Source: a virus | DNA length: 64,000 nucleotides | Strand: one strand, 5' to 3' | IMG/VR virus record: IMGVR_UViG_3300037504_000213 | Span: 1-64,000 of that record | Shown here: positions 26,101 through 35,220 of the stretch, piece after piece | Layout of the letters: every line of letters begins with the position of its first letter | How positions within the stretch are numbered: position 1 is the stretch's first letter | Made by a program: the position numbers and the translations under genes | The notes under the pieces: generated by a model | What the model was told of the DNA's origin: nothing | The model's input: only the letters and a program-made list of their open reading frames with translations | Databases searched by the model: none

Positions 26101-27100
26101 TACTGTGACATTCAATCTCTTCCCTAATACTGTCTTTTAAAGACAGCCACCACGAAGATACAGTCTGCTGAGCAACACCATAGTGCTCACCTATTGTGCG
26201 TTGTAGGTGATTCTGCAATATTGCTGCCAAGATCCATTTGTCATGATCAGACAAACCCTCTACAACCGCCTTAAGCTCTGGGTTTTCAAACTCAAGTATT
26301 TCCAAAGGATCGCCCTGGAACTCAGTTATGGTCTTGGTCGGTACGCTTGAGTTAATTTCAGCAACCTCTGGGTGTTCATCAAGCCAAGTCACCAGGTCAC
26401 TTAACTTGCTGGACTTCATTGGCATTTCTTTGTCAACTGCCCTTAGCCATTCAATATCCTTCTCTGTATCCACCTCAACTCTATACTTTGGACGCCAATA
26501 AATATCGTCGTCCTTTAGTACACCAACCCTTATCTTTGAAGCATCCTTGAGGTCATTAATGTTCTTGTACATCCATTGTCCAGCGTGCTCAAGGTCATCC
26601 TTAGACTTGCTGTTTTCAACAATCATATCCCATGCCTTGATAGACCAAGGGCTTTCGGCTGATCCGTACAGCGGCCAATTTCGTTTACCATTTGCTGGAA
26701 GAGACTTTGGTATCATGACATCCATGTTGTGTAATGCCATGTGCTCATATGCCCATATTACATTGTTCCACTCAATGTACGGGCAATCGCCAAGACCCCT
26801 GAAGATGTACTTGACATCTGGGAACATGAGCCTCACCAAGTTCATGTTGTGTACAAGGTTGCCCATCTCAGATCGCGCAACCTTTATGCCACGCTTTTTA
26901 GCAACCTCAACAATAACGTCGTCACAGCTGTTAATTGTTGTTGCAATAGCAACACTAACATCTGGAGCGAAAAAAAACAATCGGTCAAGCCATTTTTCAA
27001 CTAGTGGCTTGCCATTTATGTCTGCCATCATCTTTCCGTGACGTCTCTTTGCGCTCATATGGGCGCATAAGACAACTAGCATATCTTTATTCAAACTCAT
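26051..27100 (-). CDS. Cytidylyltransferase-like protein with C-terminal HTH
   Basis: 349 residues. The ATG at 27100 follows GAGG six bases upstream. Residues 6-200 resemble acylneuraminate cytidylyltransferases and SpsF-type nucleotidyltransferases (LVVLCAHMSAKRRHGKMMAD, then RGLGDCPYIEW, then Y-R-V-E-V-D-T-E-K-D), which activate a nonulosonic acid as its CMP sugar. The C-terminal 60 residues contain a sigma-region-4-like helix-turn-helix (HYGVAQQTVSSWWLSLK). That enzyme-HTH fusion is unusual. It is the last gene of the sugar operon. Confidence 0.65.
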   Translation of the reverse strand: MSLNKDMLVVLCAHMSAKRRHGKMMADINGKPLVEKWLDRLFFFAPDVSVAIATTINSCDDVIVEVAKKRGIKVARSEMGNLVHNMNLVRLMFPDVKYIFRGLGDCPYIEWNNVIWAYEHMALHNMDVMIPKSLPANGKRNWPLYGSAESPWSIKAWDMIVENSKSKDDLEHAGQWMYKNINDLKDASKIRVGVLKDDDIYWRPKYRVEVDTEKDIEWLRAVDKEMPMKSSKLSDLVTWLDEHPEVAEINSSVPTKTITEFQGDPLEILEFENPELKAVVEGLSDHDKWILAAILQNHLQRTIGEHYGVAQQTVSSWWLSLKDSIREEIECHSNGDDDDNNKGQQVSNR

Positions 27101-28271
27101 ATGTCCCCTCAAGATATTCAGCGCCAGCACGGGCGGCCATATCTGCCTCAATAACATTGTTGGCAACTACTATCACACTTCCAAGCCTATCGCCGTGGCT
27201 TTTAACACCATCAAACTTATCGCCAACCTTCTTATATTTGACCTCCATAACGCCAACCGCGCTATTCGTTGACGGCATTGGCATTTCATCGTAACATACG
27301 GATGGCTCTGGGCCACGTACAATAGTTCCGTTTTTAGGAAAGCCGTAGCGTTGCGAAAACCACTTGCCATTCCATGACACATTACCAGAAACATCGTGAT
27401 CCATGTCAAGGGCGTGCATTATCGCGTGCCCCACAATGTCCATTCCTGGAAACACGGCGTCAAATATATCTGACGCCAAGTAGCCGCCACTTAGCCTTGG
27501 TGCTATCTCAAGCACATAGATGTTTTCTCCGTCATATATGGTGTCAAGTTTTAATGCGGCTCCCTCTTCTACGCCGAAGACGTCAGCAACCTCATCAAAA
27601 GCCAATTTGTTTATAAGGTAAAGATCGCTGTTGATAACAGGACCAATACAGCCGTCCTCTACTGGATGTGTGCCAAAGGTTTTGTCGTAATTTCTCATTG
27701 CGACACCAATTAGCGGAGAACCAACGACACCCTCCACACTAAACTGCTTTCCTTTTATTTCCTCGGAGACAATAATGCTTCTAAGTATCTGTACATTTTT
27801 TGCACCCCTGCTTTTATTAGCTGTATATATATAAAAATTACCATGCTTCTTGGGCGGGGACAAGAAACTAACATAACCAGCCTTTTGCAATCCAGACAGG
27901 GTGCTATAAAGCCCCATTTTGTCAACACTCAGTATCGCAAGTTCTTCTGGAACAGCGGCTTTGCAAGACAACGATAGTGCAACTTGACATTGTACATCAG
28001 CGGCATCGGTTGCCGCGCACATTACACCATCAACCTCCAACCCGTCAATCAGTTGCTTGTAATACAATTCTCTGATAATTTCGTCTGCGTCATAGCATGA
28101 AGCCTTTACAAAAACATCAGCCTCTTGGACACAAAACGCATTTGGGTCCATGTCAATTGCCACTATGCGACAGCCAAGCTCCCGTGCACGATTATAGATG
28201 CTGGCAGCCTCTATGCCAGCACCCAACATCGCAATTGTCATCCCATTAGCAGCACCACGATCAACCTTCAT
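27087..28271 (-). CDS. ATP-grasp ligase-like enzyme
   Basis: 394 residues. An N-terminal Rossmann-like start (MTIAMLGAGIEAASIYNRAREL) and the later pattern of a substrate-binding domain followed by L-E-I-A-P-R-L-S-G-G-Y fit the ATP-grasp superfamily, related to carbamoyl-phosphate synthase and PurK-like ligases. Such enzymes join a carboxylate to an amine or thiol with ATP. In sugar clusters they often acylate an amino sugar. The start at 28271 follows GAGG nine bases upstream. The substrate is unknown. Confidence 0.65.
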   Translation of the reverse strand: MKVDRGAANGMTIAMLGAGIEAASIYNRARELGCRIVAIDMDPNAFCVQEADVFVKASCYDADEIIRELYYKQLIDGLEVDGVMCAATDAADVQCQVALSLSCKAAVPEELAILSVDKMGLYSTLSGLQKAGYVSFLSPPKKHGNFYIYTANKSRGAKNVQILRSIIVSEEIKGKQFSVEGVVGSPLIGVAMRNYDKTFGTHPVEDGCIGPVINSDLYLINKLAFDEVADVFGVEEGAALKLDTIYDGENIYVLEIAPRLSGGYLASDIFDAVFPGMDIVGHAIMHALDMDHDVSGNVSWNGKWFSQRYGFPKNGTIVRGPEPSVCYDEMPMPSTNSAVGVMEVKYKKVGDKFDGVKSHGDRLGSVIVVANNVIEADMAARAGAEYLEGTYEFE

Positions 28272-28545
28272 CTGTGCCATCCTCACTCGCATCTCTGGGC
28301 GTACGGTCAGATTGTTCCTCAATTCTTAATATCTTAACGACACCAGACCGCCTACAATATCTGGTAGCCTCTGGCTTTCCATCATCATTTTTAGAAATAT
28401 CGTATGTCATTGAACCCATTACTTCATGGGCGTGTTGCTTTAGCCACACCTCTGGATCTGTAGCAACAATACCATCTTGGTATACCTCATTCTTTACCTC
28501 ACCACCCAACGATGGGTCGATTTCGATATGTCTAGCAATATACAT
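28261..28545 (-). CDS. Hypothetical protein, 94 aa
   Basis: Acidic small protein with an AAGGAG ribosome-binding site before the ATG, overlapping both neighbours. The C-terminus is Asp/Glu-rich. It lies inside the sugar operon between two enzymes and has no recognised domain. Confidence 0.55.
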   Translation of the reverse strand: MYIARHIEIDPSLGGEVKNEVYQDGIVATDPEVWLKQHAHEVMGSMTYDISKNDDGKPEATRYCRRSGVVKILRIEEQSDRTPRDASEDGTDEG

Positions 28546-28767
28546 TTAATACTCCTTCAGTATTTCATTTACTTTCGCTACTGCAAAATCAATATCTCTC
28601 CATGCAAGTGTTGTAATGTTAGACAGCCGTCTAATTAACTGATCGTCAATCACTACATTGCTCACAAGGACACTTCTCTTCTGTTGTCTGCGTCTGTCCA
28701 CCAGCTTTACCTCTGTCAACATGCGTACTCCGTGCACAATATTCTCGTATATTGACAGTCTTATCAT
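28546..28767 (-). CDS. Hypothetical protein, 73 aa
   Basis: The ATG at 28767 follows GGGAG five bases upstream; the stop is directly adjacent to the next start. The product is helical and charged with no family I recognise. It overlaps the 97-residue gene upstream by about 120 bases in another frame, so at least one of the two could be weakly expressed, although both have plausible starts. Confidence 0.45.
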   Translation of the reverse strand: MIRLSIYENIVHGVRMLTEVKLVDRRRQQKRSVLVSNVVIDDQLIRRLSNITTLAWRDIDFAVAKVNEILKEY

Positions 28768-28939
28768 CTTTACTCCCAAGCGTATTCATGCCAACGTTAT
28801 TTATGGCTTCGCACACAGCATCCCATACAGACATTGGATCTATGAACGTGTTTGCACTAATACTGTGCGTTCCACCCCTAGTGCCCATTGCGAATTCACA
28901 GACAACACCTTCTTCATCGACCTGTATAAAAATTTCCAT
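28646..28939 (-). CDS. Hypothetical protein with C-terminal Cys pair
   Basis: 97 residues ending in C-P-C-E-Q-C-S-D. The start overlaps a TAAATG junction with the fusion gene upstream and has AAGGATAA before it. A large overlap with the following gene makes this a less certain call. Function unknown. Confidence 0.45.
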   Translation of the reverse strand: MEIFIQVDEEGVVCEFAMGTRGGTHSISANTFIDPMSVWDAVCEAINNVGMNTLGSKDDKTVNIREYCARSTHVDRGKAGGQTQTTEEKCPCEQCSD

Positions 28940-30136
28940 TTATCCTTTATCCTTTATCCAAAGTTGAATTGCATCTAACGGCAGTTTGCTTTGCATCGCA
29001 TAATCCATCTTTACATAGTGTTCTCCTCTCGTAACAGCCCAAACCATGTCAACTGGAAGGCCGTGATCCCCAACGAAGCCTACAAACTGCTGTGGTGTTT
29101 GCCAATTTTGCTTGTGTGATGGCATAACTGGCACACCCCACGGAAATTGCTTCTCCAAAGGGACCTCAAGAATTAAAAGCCCACTTTCGCCTAGCATCGT
29201 CCATAGGTGCCATAGCGCAACCTCTGGCTCATCAAGATGTTCAAGCGTGTGGCACGACACAATGAGATCAAAGCCACCATGTGACTTTTTGTTGATAAGT
29301 GCATCTGGCAACGTGTTCCTTTCCATATCCCAATACACAAGGTGATTGCCCTCACTTCTACAATGAGAAAAATCAATATCAGCACCAACAACTTCACGCG
29401 CATATTTGTTCATTGCATTTGTGCCACTTCCCGTGCCACAGGCTGCATCAAGTGCAAGATCAAACCAGTCAACGTCATAGTGCTCAGACGCCAGCTTCAA
29501 GAACTTATTATATTTACCGTAATTTCCAAGGTCGTGCCTCTCAAACCAGCTTGGCTTATTTCTAATCTCCTGTACTGACATTATATCGCCGTATTCCCTT
29601 GGATAGCACGGCGCTGATTTGAACTCATCATCATGATGCAGTATATAGTTCCACGGCCTCATTTTCACGGAGCTTTCGTGTTCATGTGACGCAAGTTTCT
29701 GAACCGCCTCGCGTGAAAGTACGTCAGCACCAGCGTTCACGTTCCAGCTATGTGGAAGATGAACGTAGTCTAGGTCTTTATCAACAAGGAGTTTTATCTG
29801 CTGAGCAATAACTTCCTGAGACGAGTAAAACCTTGGAAAAATAGTTCTGACAATAACATCGTAATTGCATGATTCTGCGAAAACCCTCATTTGACCAACA
29901 AGATCTTTGTTTGGTAAAAAGTGGCGGCTTGCTATATCCCATATATTGCCGAGATAATCGAAGATGCTATTTTCTGGACCAAAGTCACTGCAAATCGTCA
30001 TACCCCAAGAATTGTCAAATGCTCCTGGTGCCCAGTTTGACTTGTCAAGAACATCAAGCCAACTCATGTCATCAACAATGTCTGTATGGTGGGCCTGAAT
30101 AAAAACACCTATCTTCTTACCCTTGTACGAACGCAT
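28940..30136 (-). CDS. SpsF-like / methyltransferase fusion
   Basis: 398 residues. The ATG at 30136 follows AGGAGAAGG. Residues about 1-200 resemble a degenerate SpsF-type nucleotidyltransferase (V-I-V-R-T-I-F-P-R-F-Y, then N-A-G-A-D-V-L-S-R-E-A-V), without the canonical N-terminal nucleotide-binding loop. Residues about 240-390 are a SAM-dependent methyltransferase (LDAACGTGSGTNAMNK, then V-V-G-A-D-I-D-F-S, then S-C-H-T-L-E-H-L). The product probably O- or N-methylates the sugar made by the operon. Confidence 0.6.
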   Translation of the reverse strand: MRSYKGKKIGVFIQAHHTDIVDDMSWLDVLDKSNWAPGAFDNSWGMTICSDFGPENSIFDYLGNIWDIASRHFLPNKDLVGQMRVFAESCNYDVIVRTIFPRFYSSQEVIAQQIKLLVDKDLDYVHLPHSWNVNAGADVLSREAVQKLASHEHESSVKMRPWNYILHHDDEFKSAPCYPREYGDIMSVQEIRNKPSWFERHDLGNYGKYNKFLKLASEHYDVDWFDLALDAACGTGSGTNAMNKYAREVVGADIDFSHCRSEGNHLVYWDMERNTLPDALINKKSHGGFDLIVSCHTLEHLDEPEVALWHLWTMLGESGLLILEVPLEKQFPWGVPVMPSHKQNWQTPQQFVGFVGDHGLPVDMVWAVTRGEHYVKMDYAMQSKLPLDAIQLWIKDKG

Positions 30137-30893
30137 TGACCTTCTCCTCAATTTTGTCTGCAATCCTGCACGCAGCGTCACTCCTGACAACCCTTTCTGG
30201 TCTATTGTACATTAATCTGTCAATTACGTCGGCCAAGTCTTCCCATCGCATATCTTCGTTTACAAAAAACACCTCTTGTGCAACACCACGCTCTAACATT
30301 AACATGGCATCATCCATTCTTTTCTGATCCACCGCCAGCAACACAACTGGCTTTCTCATGGCGTTGGCCTCATAGGCAATGCGCCCTGGCGCAGTCAAAA
30401 CGACTGCACTGTGACCAACGACATTATACCACGCTTGATGCGGAATCTCAACGACATTTTTAGGTATCTCGTAATCCTGTTGCACAAGATTACCCCTCCC
30501 AAGCATAAACTTCATGGTAGGCCAATTCGTTGCAAGTTCGGCAAGAACGCTGTTACCAAGATCATCAACATCAGAGGAACCAAACGCAACTGCCACATAA
30601 CCATCAGACCTTGTGTTCTGAAACCACTTCTTATCAACCACAACGTCCTGCACGCTATCAACAAGCTCGCTATAATATATCGTTAGCGGAAGAAAGTATC
30701 TTCCGTCGGCCTTCCACCAGTCATACACGACAGCATCTGTATCGTGATCTGGGGTAAAGACCTGATCCACGTTTAGCCTGTAGAGCCATGCGTCATGGCC
30801 CCTATTTCTCATCTCTTGAACGATAGGTTCACACCTTGCCGCATGACCGCCACCACAGCAAGTGTCATATGAAACAACAAAATCCACTTTCAT
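30117..30893 (-). CDS. PseG/SpsG-like GT-B protein
   Basis: 258 residues. The ATG at 30893 forms an ATGA overlap with the upstream stop. The N-terminus (SYDTCCGGGHAARCEPIVQEM) matches the G-G-G-H-x-x-R start of PseG/SpsG and MurG-like proteins, and F-G-S-S-D-V-D-D plus L-T-A-P-G-R-I-A-Y-E-A lie later, as in the GT-B fold. PseG removes the UDP from the amino sugar before condensation by NeuB/PseI. This fits the neighbouring synthase. Confidence 0.6.
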   Translation of the reverse strand: MKVDFVVSYDTCCGGGHAARCEPIVQEMRNRGHDAWLYRLNVDQVFTPDHDTDAVVYDWWKADGRYFLPLTIYYSELVDSVQDVVVDKKWFQNTRSDGYVAVAFGSSDVDDLGNSVLAELATNWPTMKFMLGRGNLVQQDYEIPKNVVEIPHQAWYNVVGHSAVVLTAPGRIAYEANAMRKPVVLLAVDQKRMDDAMLMLERGVAQEVFFVNEDMRWEDLADVIDRLMYNRPERVVRSDAACRIADKIEEKVNAFVQG

Positions 30894-31531
30894 AACCAAT
30901 ATCCTTCTCTATATGGATTTAGGGCCGAAACATCATCTCTTTTTGTAGGACCAATAAATGGCATGTCCATTATATCAAAAAAATTTATCTCTGTAAATAG
31001 AGCTTTATGAGGACTTCTCGACACGACATCATTAGTGGCCCTTTCCCTTATGACCAGTTCTCTGACGCCCCAATAATTTTTTACATTTCTTGGCCCAACA
31101 CGCCAGTCGTCGTTCAAGCAGCCGCCGTACATTCTATTAGATATAAGTGTCCTCCAAAATTCATTGGAAGACGACAGTCTAAGCCTTGCGCCTCCCCACC
31201 CAACCTGAGACGGGGGAGTAACAATCTTAACCTTAACGCCATCAATTTTTGTTCTTACTATCTGCCCCTTTCTCATTACCTTTCGCTTGTAGTCAAGTTC
31301 AAATTCAGCCTCTATGCCAGCGTCTTGCACAGCACCCCTTATATGTGCCCAGGTGTAAGAGGTAAAAGGCTTGAGGTGCCCGTAAGGAAGTCCAAGTGCG
31401 GTAACAGCCATAACGTTTTCATGTAACATATAGACATCACCGCACGGAACCAACTTGGCGTAAACGCTCTTAAACAACACTTTGACTTCTTCAAATATCC
31501 TTTTGCCCTCTTCAAGAGTTACGCATTTCAT
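30890..31531 (-). CDS. DNA polymerase X / pol-beta thumb-like protein
   Basis: 213 residues. The segment V-K-I-V-T-P-P-S-Q-V-G-W followed by R-L-S-S-S-N-E-F-W and the C-terminal T-E-I-N-F-F-D-I-M-D-M-P-F-I-G-P resemble the palm end and thumb of family X polymerases (typical: TGSKEFN, then TEEDIFDLLGLPYIPP). The first half lacks a clear G-S motif and the usual catalytic Asp pair, so it is likely inactive or altered. Its presence in a sugar operon is odd; it may be a nucleotidyltransferase-derived protein with another substrate. Confidence 0.5.
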   Translation of the reverse strand: MKCVTLEEGKRIFEEVKVLFKSVYAKLVPCGDVYMLHENVMAVTALGLPYGHLKPFTSYTWAHIRGAVQDAGIEAEFELDYKRKVMRKGQIVRTKIDGVKVKIVTPPSQVGWGGARLRLSSSNEFWRTLISNRMYGGCLNDDWRVGPRNVKNYWGVRELVIRERATNDVVSRSPHKALFTEINFFDIMDMPFIGPTKRDDVSALNPYREGYWL

Positions 31532-32678
31532 TTAACACCTCTACTGCTTCTTTCGCCAACGATATGGCATCTTCCTTGGTGTGTATAAGTGTTGCAAAGT
31601 TTGGACGCCACACTAGATGCCCGCGCCGTAGCAATTCCATACTAAACTTTTTCATAACACTGTCTGGCACATCAAACCATGTTCGCGTTGGGTTGTTTCC
31701 AACAATGCGATAAGAAATATAGTTTTCGTTCGCAAGGCCATTGAACGTTGACATAAGTGTATCACCAACACTGTAAATGTGATCGTAAAGCTCTGGGTGA
31801 TCTCTATAATACTTCAAGTTTAACTGTGCCGCCCGTAAACCACGCGGGTGTCCAAAATATGTCCTACTGAAATGAACATGTTTCCCGTGAAAGGGTGAGA
31901 GCATTAACATTACATCTTTGTTGCCAACAACAGCACTAATGGGTTCGTCACCGCCAAGCGCCTTACCATAACAGGCCAAATCTGGTATGACACCATAATG
32001 CTCAGTCGCACCGCCAATCCCGTAACGGAACCCAGTCACCACCTCGTCAAAGATTAACAATGCTCCGAGCTTGTCGCACACTTCTCTGCATTGTGTCAAA
32101 AATTCTTTGTATTCCTTATATGGCATTTTGCCATCGTCTTCAACAATAATAGCGGCTACTGAACCAGCCATTTTTGTATTTCTTAGCCACTGCAAAGAGT
32201 GTTTATCCAGCTTCAGTATATTGTTGTTTTTATTGAACTGCGCTTGAGTTCCATACTTTGAGTCTGCCCAGAGAAAAGATGAGCCATGATAGCCATAGGA
32301 ATAAACATTCTCTCTGTTGGTATAAGCTATGGCCAGCTTCACAGCCATTTCTGTTGCATCACCTCCACTTAGGGCAAAACGCGCCATGTGATCCTGCGTG
32401 TTTGCCCAAGGCAACACCTCTATCAAAAGCCTTGCGACGCGACTTTCTAGCGGTGAACGAAACGAACCGCATGGATTGGCCTCTACGCCACCCCAGTAGT
32501 TATATCCAAGCAATGGGCCGTATTGACCCATAACCCAACTTGTACACGGATATTCAGAACCGTCACTTGCAATCACAGTTTCGTGTACACCTTCACAAAT
32601 TAACGTCTCGCCATCTAATGGGCGATACTTTAGCGTCCTGCTGTCTAACGACGCACCGCCTGGAACGAGATTATCCAT
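31512..32678 (-). CDS. Class III PLP aminotransferase (HemL-like), copy 1
   Basis: 388 residues. LIFDEVVTGFRYG has the catalytic-pocket Asp, and C-Y-G-K-A-L-G-G has the PLP-binding Lys, both hallmarks of class III aminotransferases and glutamate-1-semialdehyde aminomutase. SGGDATEMAVKLA binds the cofactor phosphate. In nonulosonate-type clusters an enzyme of this family can aminate a keto sugar. GAGG lies six bases before the ATG. It overlaps a polymerase-like gene downstream. Confidence 0.8.
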   Translation of the reverse strand: MDNLVPGGASLDSRTLKYRPLDGETLICEGVHETVIASDGSEYPCTSWVMGQYGPLLGYNYWGGVEANPCGSFRSPLESRVARLLIEVLPWANTQDHMARFALSGGDATEMAVKLAIAYTNRENVYSYGYHGSSFLWADSKYGTQAQFNKNNNILKLDKHSLQWLRNTKMAGSVAAIIVEDDGKMPYKEYKEFLTQCREVCDKLGALLIFDEVVTGFRYGIGGATEHYGVIPDLACYGKALGGDEPISAVVGNKDVMLMLSPFHGKHVHFSRTYFGHPRGLRAAQLNLKYYRDHPELYDHIYSVGDTLMSTFNGLANENYISYRIVGNNPTRTWFDVPDSVMKKFSMELLRRGHLVWRPNFATLIHTKEDAISLAKEAVEVLNEMRNS

Positions 32679-33003
32679 CTGTTACCTCCACATACCCCAA
32701 ACTTTCTATAGCGTTGGCAATCGCAAGATCAACAGCACTGTCCAAAACAACTTCTAATTTGGCAACATAATCATAGTCCATTGATGATGCAGCCATAATT
32801 GATATGCAACCATCACATGTCTTGACAAAAACCCGATACCGCTTTTCGTCAGGGCAAAATGGCCGTGGGTCACCGCCTATGATATAACTCTCACCTATTG
32901 GCTTAAAGCTACCAGATGTCCATTCGCCAAAAGTAACCTTCTGGGCTAACCAATCAGTAGAATCACAGCGGATAAGACCATCAGCTTTTATTTCTTTTCC
33001 CAT
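32671..33003 (-). CDS. Hypothetical protein, 110 aa
   Basis: Small protein between the two aminotransferase genes with no recognised domain. Overlaps on both sides (8 and 16 bases) indicate co-translation. It might be an accessory subunit, but nothing in the sequence says so. Confidence 0.5.
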   Translation of the reverse strand: MGKEIKADGLIRCDSTDWLAQKVTFGEWTSGSFKPIGESYIIGGDPRPFCPDEKRYRVFVKTCDGCISIMAASSMDYDYVAKLEVVLDSAVDLAIANAIESLGYVEVTDG

Positions 33004-34103
33004 GTCTTAACTTTCTCCAATGTTGTTTTCACATCAAGTTTGTTATGCGCGTCTGTCGCATAATTTCTATTCCACATGATAATGCCATTATCGAACATGT
33101 GCTTGGCAAAACTCTTTCGCTCATCCCTGGGCAGCCTTATTGAAAAATTAGTGTCTTGCCCAACTGTTCCAAAGCCAAGGTCCTGAAGTCCTTCCTTTAG
33201 GCTGTGTCCAATCTTGGATATTTTTTCAAATACGCTATCAAACCTTGTGACATTTTCAAGAAAGGCTATTGCTATAGATACTGCAAATGGGTCCCCAGAA
33301 AACGTTGATGAAGAATACACATCATCAGCAAGGTGTTGCATAAAATCGATTTGTCCACCCAACACGGAAACAGGTGAACCCCACGCTTTCCCATATACAA
33401 CCATAGATGGGTTTATATCAATACCAACTTTTCCGTAATACTCAACTGCACCACGCAAGCCAAGTCTGAACCCAGTTACTACTTCGTCAAGAATAATTGG
33501 TATGCTAGATTTTGTGCATAGGTCAATGCCAAGCCTCAACCAATCCAGGAAATCATCAGTTCCATCATCCATCGACAGATCCACAATCCAACACGCGGCC
33601 ATACTGTCCAGACGACGCTTCAGCTCCTCAGAGTCGCGATATGGCACATAGCGAGTGCCCTCAGCCGTTCCATAAGTAATACCACCATCTCTGGGTGGCC
33701 GTATAAAGCTACTGCTCATTCCGTGATAACCAGATGAGACAACCCTGTTCCTGCCCGTTTCTGCACGAGCAATGCGTACAGCAGCCTCACAGGCGTTACC
33801 ACCAGTTTGACTTAGCCAAACAGCTTCAACATGTGGCATAATGTCACAAACCATGCCAGCAAGCCTGTTTTCAAGTTTATGCCCAGACGACCCCAGTGAG
33901 CCGTTGCCCATAAAGATTGGTGTCCCTGGTATGTTCCTGGGATGATGAAAACCAAGCACGGGACCATAATGGCCCATCTGCCATGACTTGTACTTATTCC
34001 CATCTTCGCCAACCTCTACAGCACCCCAATAGCCATATGTTTGTTGGCCTATAGCATTGTACAAGGACGAACGCGCTAAACACGATGATTTATTAATGAG
34101 CAT
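32988..34103 (-). CDS. Class III PLP aminotransferase, copy 2
   Basis: 371 residues. I-I-L-D-E-V-V-T-G-F-R-L-G carries the conserved Asp, and V-V-Y-G-K-A-W-G-S-P the PLP Lys. It is a diverged paralogue of the other aminotransferase 400 bases downstream, with a differing N-terminus and phosphate-binding region (TGGNACEAAVRIA). Two such enzymes in one operon suggest two amination steps or a diamino sugar product. Confidence 0.8.
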   Translation of the reverse strand: MLINKSSCLARSSLYNAIGQQTYGYWGAVEVGEDGNKYKSWQMGHYGPVLGFHHPRNIPGTPIFMGNGSLGSSGHKLENRLAGMVCDIMPHVEAVWLSQTGGNACEAAVRIARAETGRNRVVSSGYHGMSSSFIRPPRDGGITYGTAEGTRYVPYRDSEELKRRLDSMAACWIVDLSMDDGTDDFLDWLRLGIDLCTKSSIPIILDEVVTGFRLGLRGAVEYYGKVGIDINPSMVVYGKAWGSPVSVLGGQIDFMQHLADDVYSSSTFSGDPFAVSIAIAFLENVTRFDSVFEKISKIGHSLKEGLQDLGFGTVGQDTNFSIRLPRDERKSFAKHMFDNGIIMWNRNYATDAHNKLDVKTTLEKVKTWEKK

Positions 34104-34287
34104 ATCCTGGCTTCATCCTTTTATTTGGCACATCTGACATATCGTCGTTTTCCCAGATCTTGACACACGCAACCTCATCAGATTCTTTCATCCTCTGAAT
34201 GCCTAATGCGTCAAGCGCCTTCCAGCTGCGCCACTTTTTCTGAAATGTACATATGCCGTTCCAGTCATATACCTTCATGATAGCCAT
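34093..34287 (-). CDS. Hypothetical protein, 64 aa
   Basis: Starts in a TAATG junction with the NeuB-like stop and overlaps the aminotransferase gene by 11 bases. Rich in Trp and Lys at the N-terminus. No family recognised. Confidence 0.5.
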   Translation of the reverse strand: MAIMKVYDWNGICTFQKKWRSWKALDALGIQRMKESDEVACVKIWENDDMSDVPNKRMKPGYAH

Positions 34288-35216
34288 TAAAGCACGCCCC
34301 TAACAGCACGAAGTGGTCGCTTTTCGTCAAGCGGATCAGCACGCCAATAAACCTCGTCTCTTTCACATTCTTGCGGAAACTTATAGCCATCGCCAAGGCG
34401 TTCGTCTCTCTGACTTTCAAATTCATTGTCTGGCGTCATATTAATAATGTTTCTAGCGTCTCTTGAATACCCATAGGGGTCATCCAAAAAATAAGAATGC
34501 CCATTTTCATTCCCAATACTATCTAAATCGAAATGAACCTCTATAACCTCGGCACCAAGATTCACGGCCTGTATTACAACGTTGACGTTTGCAGTATGGT
34601 CGCTATAGCCAATTGCAACTCCAGGAAACGCTCTTTTTAGTGCCTCAATGGCAAGAAGATTAACTTGATCCTCTGGCGTTGTATAGGCAGACACACAATG
34701 CAATATTGACAACTTGCCATCAGGTAAATCAAGTGCCCCACCCAAAGACAGGGAGGACATAATCTCTGGCATTGTGGCGGCCCCAGTAGACACAATGATG
34801 CCCTTTACCCCAGAGTTTTCAGACGACACAATCTTAGTGGCTTTTCGCATCATTTTATAGTTCAACAGTTCATAGCTGCCAAACTTGATGTAATCAATGC
34901 TTTGTCCAGCAGACCACTTCATTTGACTTATTCTATCAAGATTATTTGTATTCAGTGTAGTAACAATGTAGTCCATCCCAAGCTCATGTGTGTATTCGCA
35001 AAGCATTGGATGCCAACTGTTTGGCGTAAATGGATAATACGGATTAGACTTGTACTTCTCAACTGCATATCTTTCACAGTAGACGTCTTCCCACTTAGAA
35101 AGCATTTGGGTTTTCACTGCGTCAAACCCAACATCCTTGACAGCCTCAATTAGCTCAAGCGCCCTGTGAATGTCACCATTGTGATTACTGCATAACTCAG
35201 CGATATAGTATGTCAT
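34287..35216 (-). CDS. NeuB-like nonulosonate synthase
   Basis: 309 residues from the ATG at 35216, which follows GGGAGGGAAGG. The start Y-Y-I-A-E-L-C-S-N-H-N-G-D is diagnostic of the NeuB/SpsE family, and V-S-T-G-A-A-T, then L-L-H-C-V-S-A-Y-T-T-P, then G-Y-S-D-H-T-A complete the TIM-barrel core. The enzyme condenses a sugar with phosphoenolpyruvate to make a nine-carbon nonulosonic acid. The C-terminal antifreeze-like SAF domain of full NeuB proteins is not visible; the tail after residue 250 is unlike it. Confidence 0.8.
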   Translation of the reverse strand: MTYYIAELCSNHNGDIHRALELIEAVKDVGFDAVKTQMLSKWEDVYCERYAVEKYKSNPYYPFTPNSWHPMLCEYTHELGMDYIVTTLNTNNLDRISQMKWSAGQSIDYIKFGSYELLNYKMMRKATKIVSSENSGVKGIIVSTGAATMPEIMSSLSLGGALDLPDGKLSILHCVSAYTTPEDQVNLLAIEALKRAFPGVAIGYSDHTANVNVVIQAVNLGAEVIEVHFDLDSIGNENGHSYFLDDPYGYSRDARNIINMTPDNEFESQRDERLGDGYKFPQECERDEVYWRADPLDEKRPLRAVRGVL

Positions 35217-35220
35217 TGGC

